A stretch of 64,000 nucleotides of DNA, from contig JAHLWZ010000004.1 of the NCBI GenBank assembly GCA_020536535.1, forward strand, positions 372,001 to 436,000. The letters run 5' to 3'. Below are positions 32,237 through 44,773 of this stretch, piece after piece; within the stretch, counting starts at the first letter, position 1; the number at the start of each line of letters is the position of its first letter. The DNA is from Pelomyxa schiedti. Its lineage: Eukaryota; Evosea; Pelobiontida; Pelomyxidae. The position numbers and the translations under genes are program-made. The notes below the pieces were generated by a model. That model did no database searches, was not told the DNA's origin, and saw nothing but the letters and a program-made list of their open reading frames with translations.

Positions 32237-33967
32237 ATGAGCAAGCAACGTAGCGACCACGACAGCGGAGATCCAGCCAACAGGGGGGTAATGGACACCA
32301 TTGGGGTGGCGTCGCCGTCATCGTCGGCTGCAAACGACGAGATCTCGATACTCATGCCTCCGGAGGAATCTACGCCCCTTAGCACGACATCGCCATCACC
32401 GTCGCCGTCAGTTTCCGGTGACCCTGAGTGCAGTTTTTGGGGAGCCGTCGCTTTGAGTCACAAGCATAGAAAGATGCTAATCAAACTGGAGAGAGGTTTG
32501 TTTAGTGCTTAGATTCTCTTTTTTTCTTCGTTACTGGCGATGTTACGCTAACGTAAAACTCTCCCAACTGCAGACTGGTTTGTTACGAGCTACATAAGCG
32601 ATTACATTTTAACGGCAGTAATCTTTATCATTGGCGGGTATGACTTTTTCTAGATTTTTTTTTTTTGTTTGTTTGTTTGTTTGTTTGTTTGTTTGTTTGT
32701 TTGTTTGTTTGTTTGTTTGTTTGTTTGTTTGTTTGTTTGTTTGTTTGTTTGTTTGTTTGTTTGTTTGTTTGTTTGTTTGTTTGNNNNNNNNNNNNNNNNN
32801 NNNNNNNNNNNNNNNNNNNNNNNNNNNNNNNNNNNNNNNNNNNNNNNNNNNNNNNNNNNNNNNNNNNNNNNNNNNNNNNNNNNGTTTGTTTGTTTGTTTG
32901 TTTGTTTGTTTGTTTGTTTGTTTGTTTGTTTGTTTGTTTGTTTGTTTGTTTGTTTGTTTGTTTGTTTGTTTGTTTGTTTGTTTGTTTGTTTGTTTGTTTG
33001 TTTGTTTGTTTGTTTGTTTGTTTGTTTGTTTGTTTGTTTGGGTAAACCATTCACATAGAATTATTGAGAAAGCTGTATCTCCTTACAACATGGAGATTCC
33101 TGGTGGGGCCGACAACTACAATTTGCAGTACACCTATATGAAGGAAAGTGTCCCCACATGGCTGCTTTGCATTCTTGCTTTTGTGTACGCAAAAAATACT
33201 TCCAGTGTGGAATCTTATGCCTTGGTAGCGTCCCGACATTGGCTGTGATATGTATTAATTTAGCTCTGTACGCCCTCCGCTGCCGAAGGTCCGGATATAC
33301 TGCGTTCGCACATGACACTCACAACTTCATCCTTGGAATTGTGGAGTTTTTTGCTCTGGCTATTTTATTTGCATCAATAGGGAAGGTTCGAGGTCTCCTC
33401 TTGTTCCTCATTGTAATCACTTGCACAGGTTGTAGCTGGCAGATACAGGTAACTCCTCGAAACGCATCCTCCTCCAACATCTTTCAGCTTTATTTATATC
33501 CCTAAGACCCAATTACTTTAACATGCCCGATGATGTGCGTGAATCACAAGGCAGGAAGAGCTTCCCTAGTGGTCACTCCACAATCGCATTTGGAGGATTC
33601 ACCTTCTTGAGCCTCTATCTTGCAGGCAAACTGAAGTATGAAACCCATAGGTAGCACTCTCTTAAGTTGCAAACAGAGCTTTTGTAGACACGTCGGGTCA
33701 ACTCTGGAAACTCATCTTGGTTCTTCTACCTGAGATTCCAGCCCTCTTAATAGCTCTGAGGTAAAGCAATAAGCATTTGTAATCTCATAGTTACGCAGCC
33801 GGACCCGTGATTACTACCATGACTTCTCAGACATTGTTGCCGGTGCCGGTCTAGGGATCGCTATAGCCTTTGTCTGCTACAACTCACTCTACTACCCTCT
33901 CAACCACCCCAATTGCAATGAACCAAAGAGGAGGACCCCTATAGTATCTCTCCCTCTACGGAGATAG
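32237..33967 (+). CDS. PAP2-family lipid phosphatase (LPP/PA phosphatase type)
   Basis: This is an integral-membrane phosphatase of phosphatidate or related lipids. ATG 32237 ([17 protein letters not shown]) starts a Ser/Pro-rich cytosolic N-terminus. Membrane segments follow ([44 protein letters not shown]). The catalytic motifs are intact: [18 protein letters not shown] (motif 2, PSGH) and [20 protein letters not shown] (motif 3, with the D/H pattern seen in PAP2). Motif 1 (KxxxxxxRP) lies in the less clear NMPDDVRES exon region near 33500. It ends [12 protein letters not shown] 33965-33967. One intron (about 32639-33057) carries a TTTG microsatellite and an assembly gap; the others are about 40-60 nt. 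Confidence 0.86.
32664..33040. repeat. (TTTG)n microsatellite with a 100-N assembly gap
   Basis: An uninterrupted GTTT/TTTG tetranucleotide array flanks both sides of a 100-N block (32784-32883). It lies wholly inside an intron of the PAP2 gene, between IIGG|GTATGA and the acceptor CACATAG at 33057. The true array length is unknown because the gap replaces part of it. Long open frames through it ([16 protein letters not shown]) are artefacts of the repeat. Confidence 0.97.
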
Positions 33968-34075
33968 TGCACACTATGGCCTTATTCTACTTTACAACAA
34001 TAAAGAAGAACAGAATCCCAAATATGGAAAATTTCCCTTTTTTTTTTTTAATCCGAGGATAGGTCATTCATTTCC

Positions 34076-35109
34076 TTAAGACTTCTTTTTCCCTTTGCCT
34101 CTTCCTGCTCCTTTTCCTGTCGAGGCTTTCGCTCCCGGTTTTGCACTTGGATTGGGTGCTGTGGTCTCTGCCGACGGTGGTACCGACGCCGATTGCTGTT
34201 GTTGCTGGTGCTGCTGATGTTGTAAATGCTTCTGGCGCAGTTTTTCAGCGGCGGCCTGGCTGCTGTGCTGTGCCGCGGGGTGGTGTGCCTGGGCTGGAGC
34301 AGCGGCGGGCTCGGCTGGGGTTACTTTGGCCACTGGGAGCTCGGTTTGCTTGGGGAAAGGGCACCGCATGGCAAAGGCATCTTCTTGATCGGCATAATAA
34401 TGCTCCTCAACATCATGAACCCTTTTGAGGGAAAAAAAAAGTTAAACGAAGGGTAACATTTAACGAAAACTGGTACGCACTTGTAGCCTAGAGTGTCCTT
34501 GTATAAAGCCAAAGCAGCACGGTTGCCTCTCCTAACATGAAGGGACACATAGTGCGCTCCAAAAGAGTCTATCATGCATTGATCTGGAAAAGCCATTGGT
34601 AAGGTGGTTTTGTGGGTAAGTCAAGATACGGGATTGTCTTAGCAATTTGGTTGCTATTCCGAGCTTTCTGTATGACCTCAAAACTGATATGGACGTAATG
34701 TGCCCGTGTGGTTCTTCAGCTTCCTCCTCCCTAAAAACGAAATAGGTTAAACAAAACAAGTTTTAGGGCATATTGTTAAGAGGGTTTTAACTTATTAAGT
34801 GGTTATTGTCGTTTTGCTTGTTTTGTATGGTTTTAAAGCGGAACGGATCAATACATTTTTGCAAGTACGTAACCCACGATGCGACCGTGGTCGTTTACGG
34901 CCACGAACGACAATTGCGGCCAAGACATAAGATGGTAGTAGTAATACTTCATCTGGTAGTTCTCGGGCAAACACGTCAAGTTGCAGTTCTGCATCCCGGG
35001 CAGATCGTCCACCTACGAGGTATGAGATTTATGAGCGATTCATTGCGACTGTTGTTGTTGTCGCAGATTATGATTCCCGGCGCACCGTGGCTCGTCTAAT
35101 CGACACCAT
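34076..35109 (-). CDS. NAA10: N-alpha-acetyltransferase NAA10 (NatA catalytic subunit)
   Basis: This is the catalytic GNAT subunit of the ribosome-associated NatA complex, which acetylates protein N-termini. [19 protein letters not shown] (start 35109, with an intron after RRAT) matches the NAA10 N-terminus, followed by [51 protein letters not shown] (acetyl-CoA site, RxxGx[GA] type) and [20 protein letters not shown], then [11 protein letters not shown]. The C-terminal tail is Gln/His/Ala-rich and ends in a basic [12 protein letters not shown]. Family length to the end of the GNAT domain is normal. The tail is species-specific. It follows THADA's stop by 142 bp on the same strand and converges with PAP2. 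Confidence 0.94.
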
Positions 35110-35251
35110 TTCCCGTTGATTTCGTCGGATATTTTTTTTTTTTGTTTAATTTTTCCCTTTTTTTTTTTCAAATCTGCTGAGCACTTGCTCTCTTGCCAAG
35201 GGCTTTGTTTGTAACCTCAAAGGAGCGAAACTATGTTGGTGTCCATCATGA

Positions 35252-38200
35252 TCACGACAGTAGGAAGCACCCGGGGAGATACGAGAGGCCTGTAGGGGGA
35301 AGCTTCTCTGTGGGAGCACCCGAGACGGAGGCCAGCCACCACAGAGTGTGCTGAAGAACCGGGTGCAGAATCCCGGCAGAGTTCAGCCTGCCCACGCACT
35401 CCTGTACAACCACAAGTAGCGGCGCGGAGTCCTCCGGGCCCGCGCACTTGAGCAGCACCGGCGCCGTGAGCACGCTGTAGACTGCGCCGAACACCTCCTG
35501 CTCGAACGTGAGCCACTGCGGCCATATGCTGGTGGTGATTGTAGTCTGCAGCCACGCGGTCATGGTTGTGAGCCGCTCTATGACCTTGGCTAGGTGCGGA
35601 GTGACGAGGGTCTTGAGCTCTTGCTTGATTGCGTTGTGCTGCTGCTGCTGTTGTTGCTGCTCTGGTGTAAATTGGGTGATGGTGAGAAGAGACTGCAGAG
35701 AAAGCTGAACGAGTAGAGCTTCCTCGGAGAAGAAGTTGTCTGGTTCTACCTCGAACAGCCGTTGTGCGTTGTTGTATGGGCTGTCGAACAGCGGTGTGTT
35801 TGATGCTGAGAGGCAGATGTTGTTCACAAGGTACGCCAGCCACTGGTGCTGCGCACTTGATGGATTTTCTGGTGAAGTGGGCGGTACGTTCAGGCACCAG
35901 TTTGTTAACGCACTGAAAAGTTTTTCAGTGGCAACTGGGGGACAAAGAGGAGTGTGCCCAAGGGAACTGGCTATAATTCTGGCCATGTGGGATCTTACTT
36001 CATAGTCATCATCTTGGAGAAGTGTTATGGCTACTTGTGCCAGTGACATTATGGTGCAAGGATCTGTTTCCAATATGAATCACTCAAAAGCAAAAGAAAT
36101 GTCATACCACTATGGTCGAAATGGCATAAAGCACTGGGTACAAAAATAGTTTCAAGTGCAGAAACTATACTACTTCTACGCGGGATGGGGCAAGCGGGTT
36201 GCGAGTCAGATTGAACCAGCTCCAAAAAGAAGGTGAGATTTTCATTTTCAGACACGCCTACACAAAAGGTAAGTACTTTTGAATAATAAATACAAAACCT
36301 ACTGTGATGACATCCTAGAAAGCCTTTTACAACGTGTCCCATCAATACGACAATAGACGGCCTTAAAGCCTGCTCCTTTAAAGCCAAAGCCTTCAAGAAA
36401 GAAAACAGATCATTTCTATTCACCACATCTGTCTTGACGATACTTCCGAGAGCATACATTACTCTTTTCAAGCATTTCAAATGTGGCTCCTTTCAATGGT
36501 GAGAAGACGCAGCAAATAAAAATCTTACATGGAAAACCATCGAATACAACAGTCGAGCAACTTCCAGGTCCTTGGGTGTACTCAAGCTGGGCCAGTAATG
36601 ATGCTTACAAATGAAATTCAGACACACAGCTCGGACATCGTAGCTTGTGTGTTGTAGGAAATACAATAGCATATCAACAAGAGTTTTTCCAGATGTAGAA
36701 ATGTCTATTAAGAAATATAAATTGCTTGCAAGGTAAACTGTGGAAGAAAACCTGGCCAGTCAGAAGTGATGTGCAGTGAGAAAGTGGTGGCAGCCTTTTG
36801 ATGTGAACAAAGCATCACAGACGAACCAACATATTTTGAATTTGGCTGAATTGTGGCGGCAGAGTATGCTATTTCTGCTGCAAAGACCAGGAAATCATGT
36901 AGTCCACCATTCAAGGGAGAGATTTTTTTAAGGTGACAGCAAATCATGTCAGTCAACCTCAGCATTGCTGTGCTGATAGGGAAACAATAATGTGAGTCGG
37001 AGTTTCCTCCACATCTGGCAAGCCACATTTTTGGTGTCAGTAAACCGAGAACTTGGCTCAAAAATTCCTAATTTAAAGATTAAATCTATAGTAGTATAAC
37101 AGGCGCCACTCACTTGGTTGGAAGCCTGGTCAAGGGAATGTTGCAGTAATGCATGTATTTGAAGAATTACTCCGTGAGTGCAGTTATGAGAGTGGCCAGA
37201 TGCTATCTCATCGGGCAGACACTGTATCAGTTGGGTCAGCATGGAGGGTAGTGACACAGGGTTCACGAGTGGAACAATGGCGGCACTTGCAACTTCTCTC
37301 ACTCTGGAAGGAAAGAAACTCAGGTTGAATAAAAAAAAGGATGAACTCCTTACTTCATGTAAGGGTGTGCTGAACACTTCAAAACCATCTGAATGAATGG
37401 CAGTGGATCTTTGGTTGTTACTGTGGTGTCATAGGGCTGCAACTTGGATAGAAGAAGTAAGAGAGAGAACATGCTGGGCTGCAGAAGTTCTGAAGAAACA
37501 CCATCCGACAACTTATGGATAAAACCAAGGAAATAGTCATATCTGACAAAACATTAGTGAGTTGGTTGGACGAGGAAAGTAAAGTACAGCAATGGATAAA
37601 GCGAGAAAATTTCATTGAAGGACACAACTCCAACGCCTCGGTTCAAGGCAGACTCAAACAGCATTGTGACTGAGTTACGAATGGCCCAGTTGGGTGACGC
37701 AAAGCATTCAAAAATGATTATAAAGATCCTGTCCAAGAATGAACTGACATCTGTGCATTTCCTTTAAAAAAAGAAAGTGGACCCTTGTTGCACACAATCA
37801 GAAACGGATTTTACACGCAGTAAGAATGTAAGCATGTTGATAGCGTGAACTTGAGCAGTCTGAACGCTTTCAGAGGTTTCACTGGGATTTGCTAGCTGCA
37901 ACACTTCCGGAAAGTAACATAACTGGAGTCAAGTTTTTGTTTGTATGGAGAAAAGGTGTACATTGTTCAATAGTCATATTCAATAGGTAATTAACAGCAC
38001 CCTTTTCTGCTGCCTCAGCTTGAAGTACTCCTGCAATACAGAACGGCATCCCAGCACTACGCCTGGTTATGTGTTGCGTCTGCGGTGAACCCAGAGATGT
38101 GAGTACGTTCCTAATCCAACTTTCTGGAAGTAGACGTAGTTCTGGTGAGGTGCTGTGAAGTAACTTATCACACAAGATTTTGTATCCTTCAGCCGTTTTT

Positions 38201-41200
38201 TCAATTGCCCCCTTGTGACGAGTTGATAAAAGAACATCTGCACAAGAAAAGAATTGTATTAGTGCTTAGAAGAATCAGTGTGTAAAGTGACAATACTGAG
38301 AAGAAGTTCGCCCAGTTGCTTCACCTGACTTACTGTGAGAAGTTCCTCAGATGTTTTACACGTTATGAGGGACACCAAAGCACCAACGAGAAGGCTGGTC
38401 TCCTTGACACATAACCAGCAACAGACTGTAACGAGTTGACCCTCCTCACTTCTTAAATCTGGCGAGTGCTCGTGATTTTCGGTACTTAATACATCGGGGT
38501 CATATCCCTCAGGTGCTAGATCTGCAACCACAGGCAATACTATTGCGGAAACCTTGTGTATGCATTCGCACAGATCAGACAGCAACGTCCGCAAAAGTGC
38601 ACGTTCCTGGCTCGTGGAAGGAGCGTAAAAATGCGTGGTATCAACAATGTGGCGAAGAGCAGCCAGAAGGCCATGCATCGGAGCCTGACGAGCAGCAGCT
38701 ATCAGGTTGCTAGAGGCAAGTGCCATTTGTGATTTCAATGCTTTAATAAGTTGGCTGGAGAAAGCTACTGCACTGATTGGAAGGGCCTGGGGGGCTGTCA
38801 AACTGGTGACAGAAATATGCCACTGTGAGTTCTCATCCACAGTAAGCTGAACGTCCCAGCTGCTCCCTTTGTTTATGTCACTTACTAATAAGAGGAAAAA
38901 ACGGCGAAAAAAAACCTGATATCAATTTGGTAAGAACAATGCAGAGGAGGCGGGCACCAGTGTCAGCCTGGAACATTCGAGGACTGCGAATAAGGTGGAC
39001 AGCCCACTGAAGCATAAGTTTAACTCCTTCAATGGATCCAAAACCGGGAAGTGGCTGAGGGAAAGATTGCAGAATACCAAAAATCGCCAATCTGCATCTT
39101 TCCACTGGCGTACACAGAGCTCCCAATAGTAATGTGGCTTTTGCGGGTGTGTAAAGCTTTGGGTTTTGAGTAATTTTTATCTATACAGTCAAGGTAACCT
39201 CAAAGAACTTGTTTTTGAAATCAGGTGGGAATGATTTCACAAGAATAGATAGTGACACTAAAGCAAATAGCATCCTTTCACGGCAAGCATTTGGATACAA
39301 GGTTGCAACAGAGGCATCAGCAAGCCAATTGGAAAATGCTCTGACCTGAGAATAAATTTGTTACAATATTGCCTGGGGGGAAAGAAGCAACCTGCTGCTC
39401 AACAGGAGACAGGGTATTTGTGGCTGCACGCACCCTATTTATGAATTTAGGAAGCAACCCAGCTATTTTTTGCCTCGAGTTTTGTGTTGTATGAGCAGAG
39501 CCAAGAAGCATGAAAGTGCGCATTAGTTGAAGCTGCATTCCAACAGTAATGTGAGTTTTTCGTTGATACGAAGGCTAAAACCTCAGCTACTGTCGGTGCT
39601 TCCAGTGATTTAGTGGATACTGTGATGAGCTCAAGCGCAGATAAACTGACAGCCTCCTCAGTGTGAGACAGACATTCACTTAAAAGAGAATCAAATGAGA
39701 AGGGGGTTTGAGCTTGCACTAAAGTCTACAATTGAGGAAGGGTGAACGAAATTGTGATGCAAGGTGCAGGCATACCTGTAATGAAGCAGAGTCTACCAAA
39801 TCACTACTGCGTGCATATGTAAGGACAGAAATCAGGGTTTGAACAATTGCTTCATGGGGAGCTCCAGAAATGGAAATAGCGTGAACAATGTTTGGGATAG
39901 ACTGGGGCATATGACGCAGAATTACAGGAAGGCTGTGTTCGGCCACGCGTGTAAAAGATTCATCCCCTTTGCCTGCTAAGCTTAAGAGTGTACTCACAAG
40001 AGGTGAAATTATTTGGCCTTCACAGAACTGTCTATCATGCATCTTTTTAAGGAGTTAAATTGCATTGAATGGTATTGTGGTATTGATGATGAACCTTGGC
40101 CATTTTCTCCATGAAACTATCCAAAAAAAGGGAAGCTTGGAGACGGACTGTGAATACTCCCAGGGAAACAAGGGTTGTTTTTACTATGTGAGGGCACATT
40201 TGTAGCATTTGTGTTGGCGTGATGTCACTCAACAAAGTTCTCTGCATTCCAGTTAAAAAAAAAACGGAAAAAATATGGCAAACCAGAGGTGAGTATTTGG
40301 CTCGGTGCTCTCCAGAGAGATTCAGAATCTTCTGTACTAAGGACAGGACAAACTGGGGAACACCTTGTGCGTGAGGGAATATAGTACGATGCAGGTCCAT
40401 GAGTATTGTGAAGTTCTGCTGGGACTGCTGAAGCACATTGGCAGCGGGGGTGTTCCAATGACGCCAAAGAATGTCTTTAGGGGAGTAAATTTGGAACACA
40501 ATTGTGGAAGCCTGTACCAAGGGTGTCAACAAAAACAGTTTTGAAGAAAGCATCCCAGGAGACAAGAAATTTATTTCCTATTTCCTGGATAGAGATAAGC
40601 TGCTTAACTTCGAGAAAAATAGATACAGATAGGTCTGAGATTCCCGATATAACTTTCTGTAATCTGACAAGACATGCTTGTAGTGTCATAAGTGCAAAAA
40701 ATGCATGAAACTGCACAGACACAGATTTACAGACACGTAGAGCAACAGGAAGAACCTAATATTATGGTGAAATATTTGTGGTAAAAAGTGTGTTACTTAC
40801 GTAATCATACAGGAGAGTGCCAGATCTCCTTTCTCCTTCAAGGAGAGGAATTTGCAAAGTGAGATAATCCTCAGTCACGGGGGGAACAAGCACAACACCA
40901 CGAATGATACTCATAAGTGGTAAGACACCAGCAGGTGAATGTAAAACAGTAATAGACTCAGTAGAAACAACCGGCAAACAGCTGACTCCCGCAGTGCCTG
41001 CTGATTGCTCCATCGAGGTTATTTTTACTGGTGTAAGAACCCGCTGAATCAGCATTGCCACACTTTTTGCACTTCCGCATAGGCACAATATTTGTGCAAT
41101 AGCCATCCCTGATGAGGAGAGACATGATTTAGAACACCACTTTTGCAGGCATATTTGTATTAAAGCTTGCAAAAGCTCCTTAGGGCCTTTTTTGTCATCT

Positions 41201-42096
41201 AGAGATTTTGTAGTATTTGAACCATTGAAAACACTGCTAAAAAAATTGCCCACTGCAGAAGGAAGTCGCGAGCATGTCAGAACAAATGTCTTGATAACCA
41301 AATCACACTCGTTGACAGCAATTTCAGTAACTACTTCATTAATGTGCTCAAGCTGCTGCAGTTTACTCAAATGAAGCGCCAGAGTTGTCGCAAATGCTGA
41401 AGTGATAAGCTCGACCATCGAGGGATGAGAAAGGTGGGGAATTGCCACAGTTGCATCTAGCAACTGCGAAATCAGAGTTAGCACAGCAGAGCAGTGCTCA
41501 ACGCGAGCCTCTGCGCCACTGCAAATCCCGGCCAGCTCACTCTTAAACCACGCGAACAGCCTTTCAGCCTGCCGCGAAGCCACCTGAGTGCTCACGGCAT
41601 TGAACAGGGAAGCGCACCCCGCTCTCAACTGCGTGTGCTGCTCACCCGAGTGCATCAGATACTCACAAGCAACATCGCACGCGAGCTCGGCGCTCTGACA
41701 GACCTCGAAATTGGCACTTTCGAGAGCGGCTGCGCTCGCCGCGTCTTTTCCGGCGTCGCTCAGCGCCGACGCCATCTTGCTCAGGGCCACAAACTGCGCC
41801 TTTCCATTACCGCCGGATGCGATCAACTGCGCCAGCAACGCGCCCACGTCTACTGGCCTTTTCTTGCCTTTGGTTTGCTGTTGCGACTGCGGATCTTGCG
41901 TGTCCGGTACTTGAGCGGCTGCGGCGGCGGTGTCGCAGTTAGATCTGTGGGCGAGTACGACGCGCTTGTATTCTTCGAAAGCGGACGTGAGCCTGGCGAT
42001 GACGTCACGGGGCAGATCTAGTGGCAAATCGCCCTTCTTGGTGTCGCGAACCCTCTGTTGTTGTTTGTGCTGGTCGCGGTCCGCTCGGTACGCCAT
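35252..42096 (-). CDS. THADA: THADA/Trm732-like tRNA methylation cofactor
   Basis: This is a very large helical-repeat protein (about 6.8 kb of gene, some thirty exons). THADA/Trm732 partners the Trm7/FTSJ1 methyltransferase for 2'-O-methylation of tRNA position 32. The start MAYRADRDQHKQQQRVRDTK is at 42096. The diagnostic DUF2428 part is SPNWAIRNSVTMLFESAL (near 37690) and QHITRRSAGMPFCIAGVLQA (near 38070), corresponding to the conserved RNSSTMLF and RRSAGIPF blocks. Because the gene is on the minus strand, the RRSAG motif precedes the RNSVTMLF motif in this protein. The order in animal THADA should be compared. The C-terminus carries HEAT-like helices (ALVQLSLQSLLTITQF) and ends GCFLLS at 35252. 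Introns are about 40-60 nt. It starts only 75 bp after the Hsp70 stop. Confidence 0.83.
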
Positions 42097-42171
42097 GGTG
42101 AAAAAAAAAAGAGTCGGTGATGGTTCACGGAAAACGGGCACCCGTTTCTTTTTTTTTGAAACGCATCACAC

Positions 42172-44224
42172 TCAGTCAATAATGATGGTTGCTTGTGGAA
42201 TACGCTGTTGTGGTGTTTGAGGTGGTTGAGGGTGAGGCGCAGGAGCCGGGAGGGCGCCGCGCGCAACGTCAGGCATCTCGGGAATGCGGTTTGCTTCCTC
42301 CTCCGCCTTATTCTTTTTCAGCAAGGCTTCAAAGCAGTGAAAAAGCTGAGCTTCCCTTTCTTCAATCTTCTCCTTTGGCGCCTTTGGATTGCTGGTGAGC
42401 CAGGTGAGTATTTCGTCACACGTTTGCTTAGTCTGGATACAAGTTAGGGAAAACTAAACAAAAGTGGATGCTCACCTGGTGCACGTTTTCCTCAAGACGG
42501 GCCTGTGCCCTATGGCGCCTTTTTTCCGCTTCCCTTCTGAGGTGGTATGCTTCCTGTTTCATGGCCGCAATTTGCTCTCGTGTGAGTCCAATCCTCAAGT
42601 CATTCAGGGCGACCTTTCTGCTCGTATCACTCTCCGCAGTTACATCCACCATACCATATCTGTCACAATTGAAGGTCACAAGCACCAGCTTTTCCCCATC
42701 TCTATTTGTGGGCAGCAGAGGCAGTTTAAACTCACCCAGACAGATACCCCTGCCTTGAATCACCCTGATTGTTACACTCGCACTCCTGTTGCTGGTGTAG
42801 ATATGACCCACAATCCTGAATGGAAACCCCTTGTTCTTTGGCACAATGACTTTCACTTTGGTGTCTGGTTTCTCGACACCAAGGCTGTGAGGAGTTACGT
42901 CAAGCAGCAGAATATCGTTAAGACAAGGGCTGGACTTGGCGGCGCCGGAGAGAATAGCAGCCTGCACAGCTGCACCATGTGCCGCGGCCTCCTCCCAATT
43001 ACGGATATTGTTCGGCTGTAATCTGTGATCGAAAAGCTCTGAGACCAACTTCTGTATCATGGGGATCTGGGCGGATCCGCCAACCATGATGACCTCACAA
43101 ATGCTTATCTTAGAAACCGGTGGATCTTGAGATTGCAGTACTTGATCAATTAGGCCCACAGTTGATCTGAAAAACTGCTTGTTGACTTGCTCAAAAAAAG
43201 AGCGAGTAATCTTGCCCAAGTAGTTGATGCCAGCCAATAAGTCATTAATTTCCACAATGGCCTCTTCTTTCTCAGAAAGTGTTATCTTGGCCCGCTCACA
43301 GGCAGTGCGAAGCATTCCCAGAGCTCTAGAATCACAATGCAGGTCCTTGTTGAATGTGGTCCTGAAGTCAGTTGCAAAGTGCTCCACCAAATTATGGTCG
43401 AGCTCCTCTCCACCAAGATGTGTGTTTCCAGCAGTCGCCAAGACATGAAGTACTCCTCCATTCGCAAGAAGTAGAGTGACATTCACTGTACCACCTCCAA
43501 TATCGAAAACAACGATGTGGCCATCTTTTCGGTATCCCATAGCCACTGCAGTCGATTCATCTATGAGCCTAACTGGATGGAGACCTGCGATTACCGCCGC
43601 GTCCCGAGTGGCTTTTCTCTGTACTTCGTTGAAATCCGCTGGGCACCTGTTGGGAGATATGCGGGATGAGAAGGATAAAGAGAAGCACAGGGACACAAAC
43701 GTGATAACTGCCTGGTTGAACGACTTTCCCAAGTAGGATTCGGCAATATCCTTCATCTTTGCAAGGACCAGTGACAAAATTTCTTCTGGCGTGATCAACT
43801 TGATAATACCACAGTCTCTCACTTGAATAAGTGGGAGCCCAGAGTTGTCAACGATCTTGAACGGCCAGTTCCTCATGTCAGCCTGAAGGTTAGCATCCCC
43901 TGTCTTCCTCCCAATGATCCTCTTGATATCAAAAATGGTGCACTCTCGATTTCGCTCAATCTGCGCCACTGCCGCCTCCCCAACGAGCGGCCCTCGGTCT
44001 GTGAACGCCACGCAAGTTGGAGTGGAGATGTTCCCCAGCTCGTTTGGCAGTACCTTCACCACACCACCCCTCCACACTGCGACGCGACAATACGTAGTAC
44101 CAAAGTCTATTCCAACACCGATGGGCTCCTCTGCAGCAGATGTTACCGGTAACGCCACGAACGAGGAACCTGTGGTTGTTCCCGCAGATCCCAATGCAGA
44201 TGGAGGTACTGATGTCGCCGACAT
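42172..44224 (-). CDS. Divergent Hsp70 chaperone
   Basis: Three exons were read: 44224-43701, 43646-42476 and 42432-42172. MSATSVPPSALG opens a roughly 35-residue Ser/Thr-rich leader not seen in cytosolic Hsp70s. The ATPase domain is good: VGIDFGTTYCRVAVWRGG, TPTCVAFTDRGPLVGEAA, RLIDESTAVAMGYR, VVFDIGGGTVNVTLLL and VIMVGGSAQIPMIQKLV. The linker is DILLLDVTPHSLGVE. The substrate-binding domain is diverged, and the C-terminus is rich in Pro/Gln and ends ATIIID rather than EEVD or an ER-retention signal. The leader does not look like a clear signal peptide or mitochondrial presequence, so the compartment is open. It might be an atypical cytosolic Hsp70. Confidence 0.9.
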
Positions 44225-44773
44225 GTTATTGTGCTTGTTGTTGGATCTCGCCCTGAGCGTTTGTGTTGTTATTTTTTTTGTGGTTATGAAATTATCCAGG
44301 TGATGAAGCCAAAAAAAGATCGACGCCTGTGGCACCCAGAATCATTTTGGTGGGCCATAGACGCCGTAGAAAGATGAAAGAAAAGAGGAATTGGGATTTT
44401 AGGTGCTTAGTTTTCAGACACGATTTAATTAACGTCAATACGCCACATAGATCTTGGGAAAAAGGGGTTTTCAGGAATGGACGCAGGGGATATGTCAAAG
44501 GGCTGACGTAATGACAGGTGTGACAAACGGGCTTAGATTTTCTATCCAAATATTTTTAGCTCGCCACAATTGGGTCAATTTGAAAAAAAAAACTGGAGGA
44601 AACAACAAACGGGAAACGGTTCCCGTTTTCTTGTTTTTTGGGATTTTTTTCTTTTTTGTTTGCCAGTTGAGTGTGTTTAGAATACTGCAAAACTGATTGT
44701 CATATGTAGTTTACATGGGCTCCACCATATTTATCGTAATGTATAGTTGTACAGTTGTCATAATCCCCCAGTT
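44225..44773. other. Intergenic stretch
   Basis: This 549-bp region between the Hsp70 start and the Ras-like gene's stop (same strand) holds no recognised gene. It is rich in A or T homopolymers and should include the Hsp70 promoter. Confidence 0.5.

Noticed and set aside
32631-33248. Long open frames such as FVCLFVCL and TNKQTNKQ through the TTTG array on both strands
   Set aside because: A tetranucleotide repeat gives open frames by composition; they cross the N gap and lie in an intron of the PAP2 gene.
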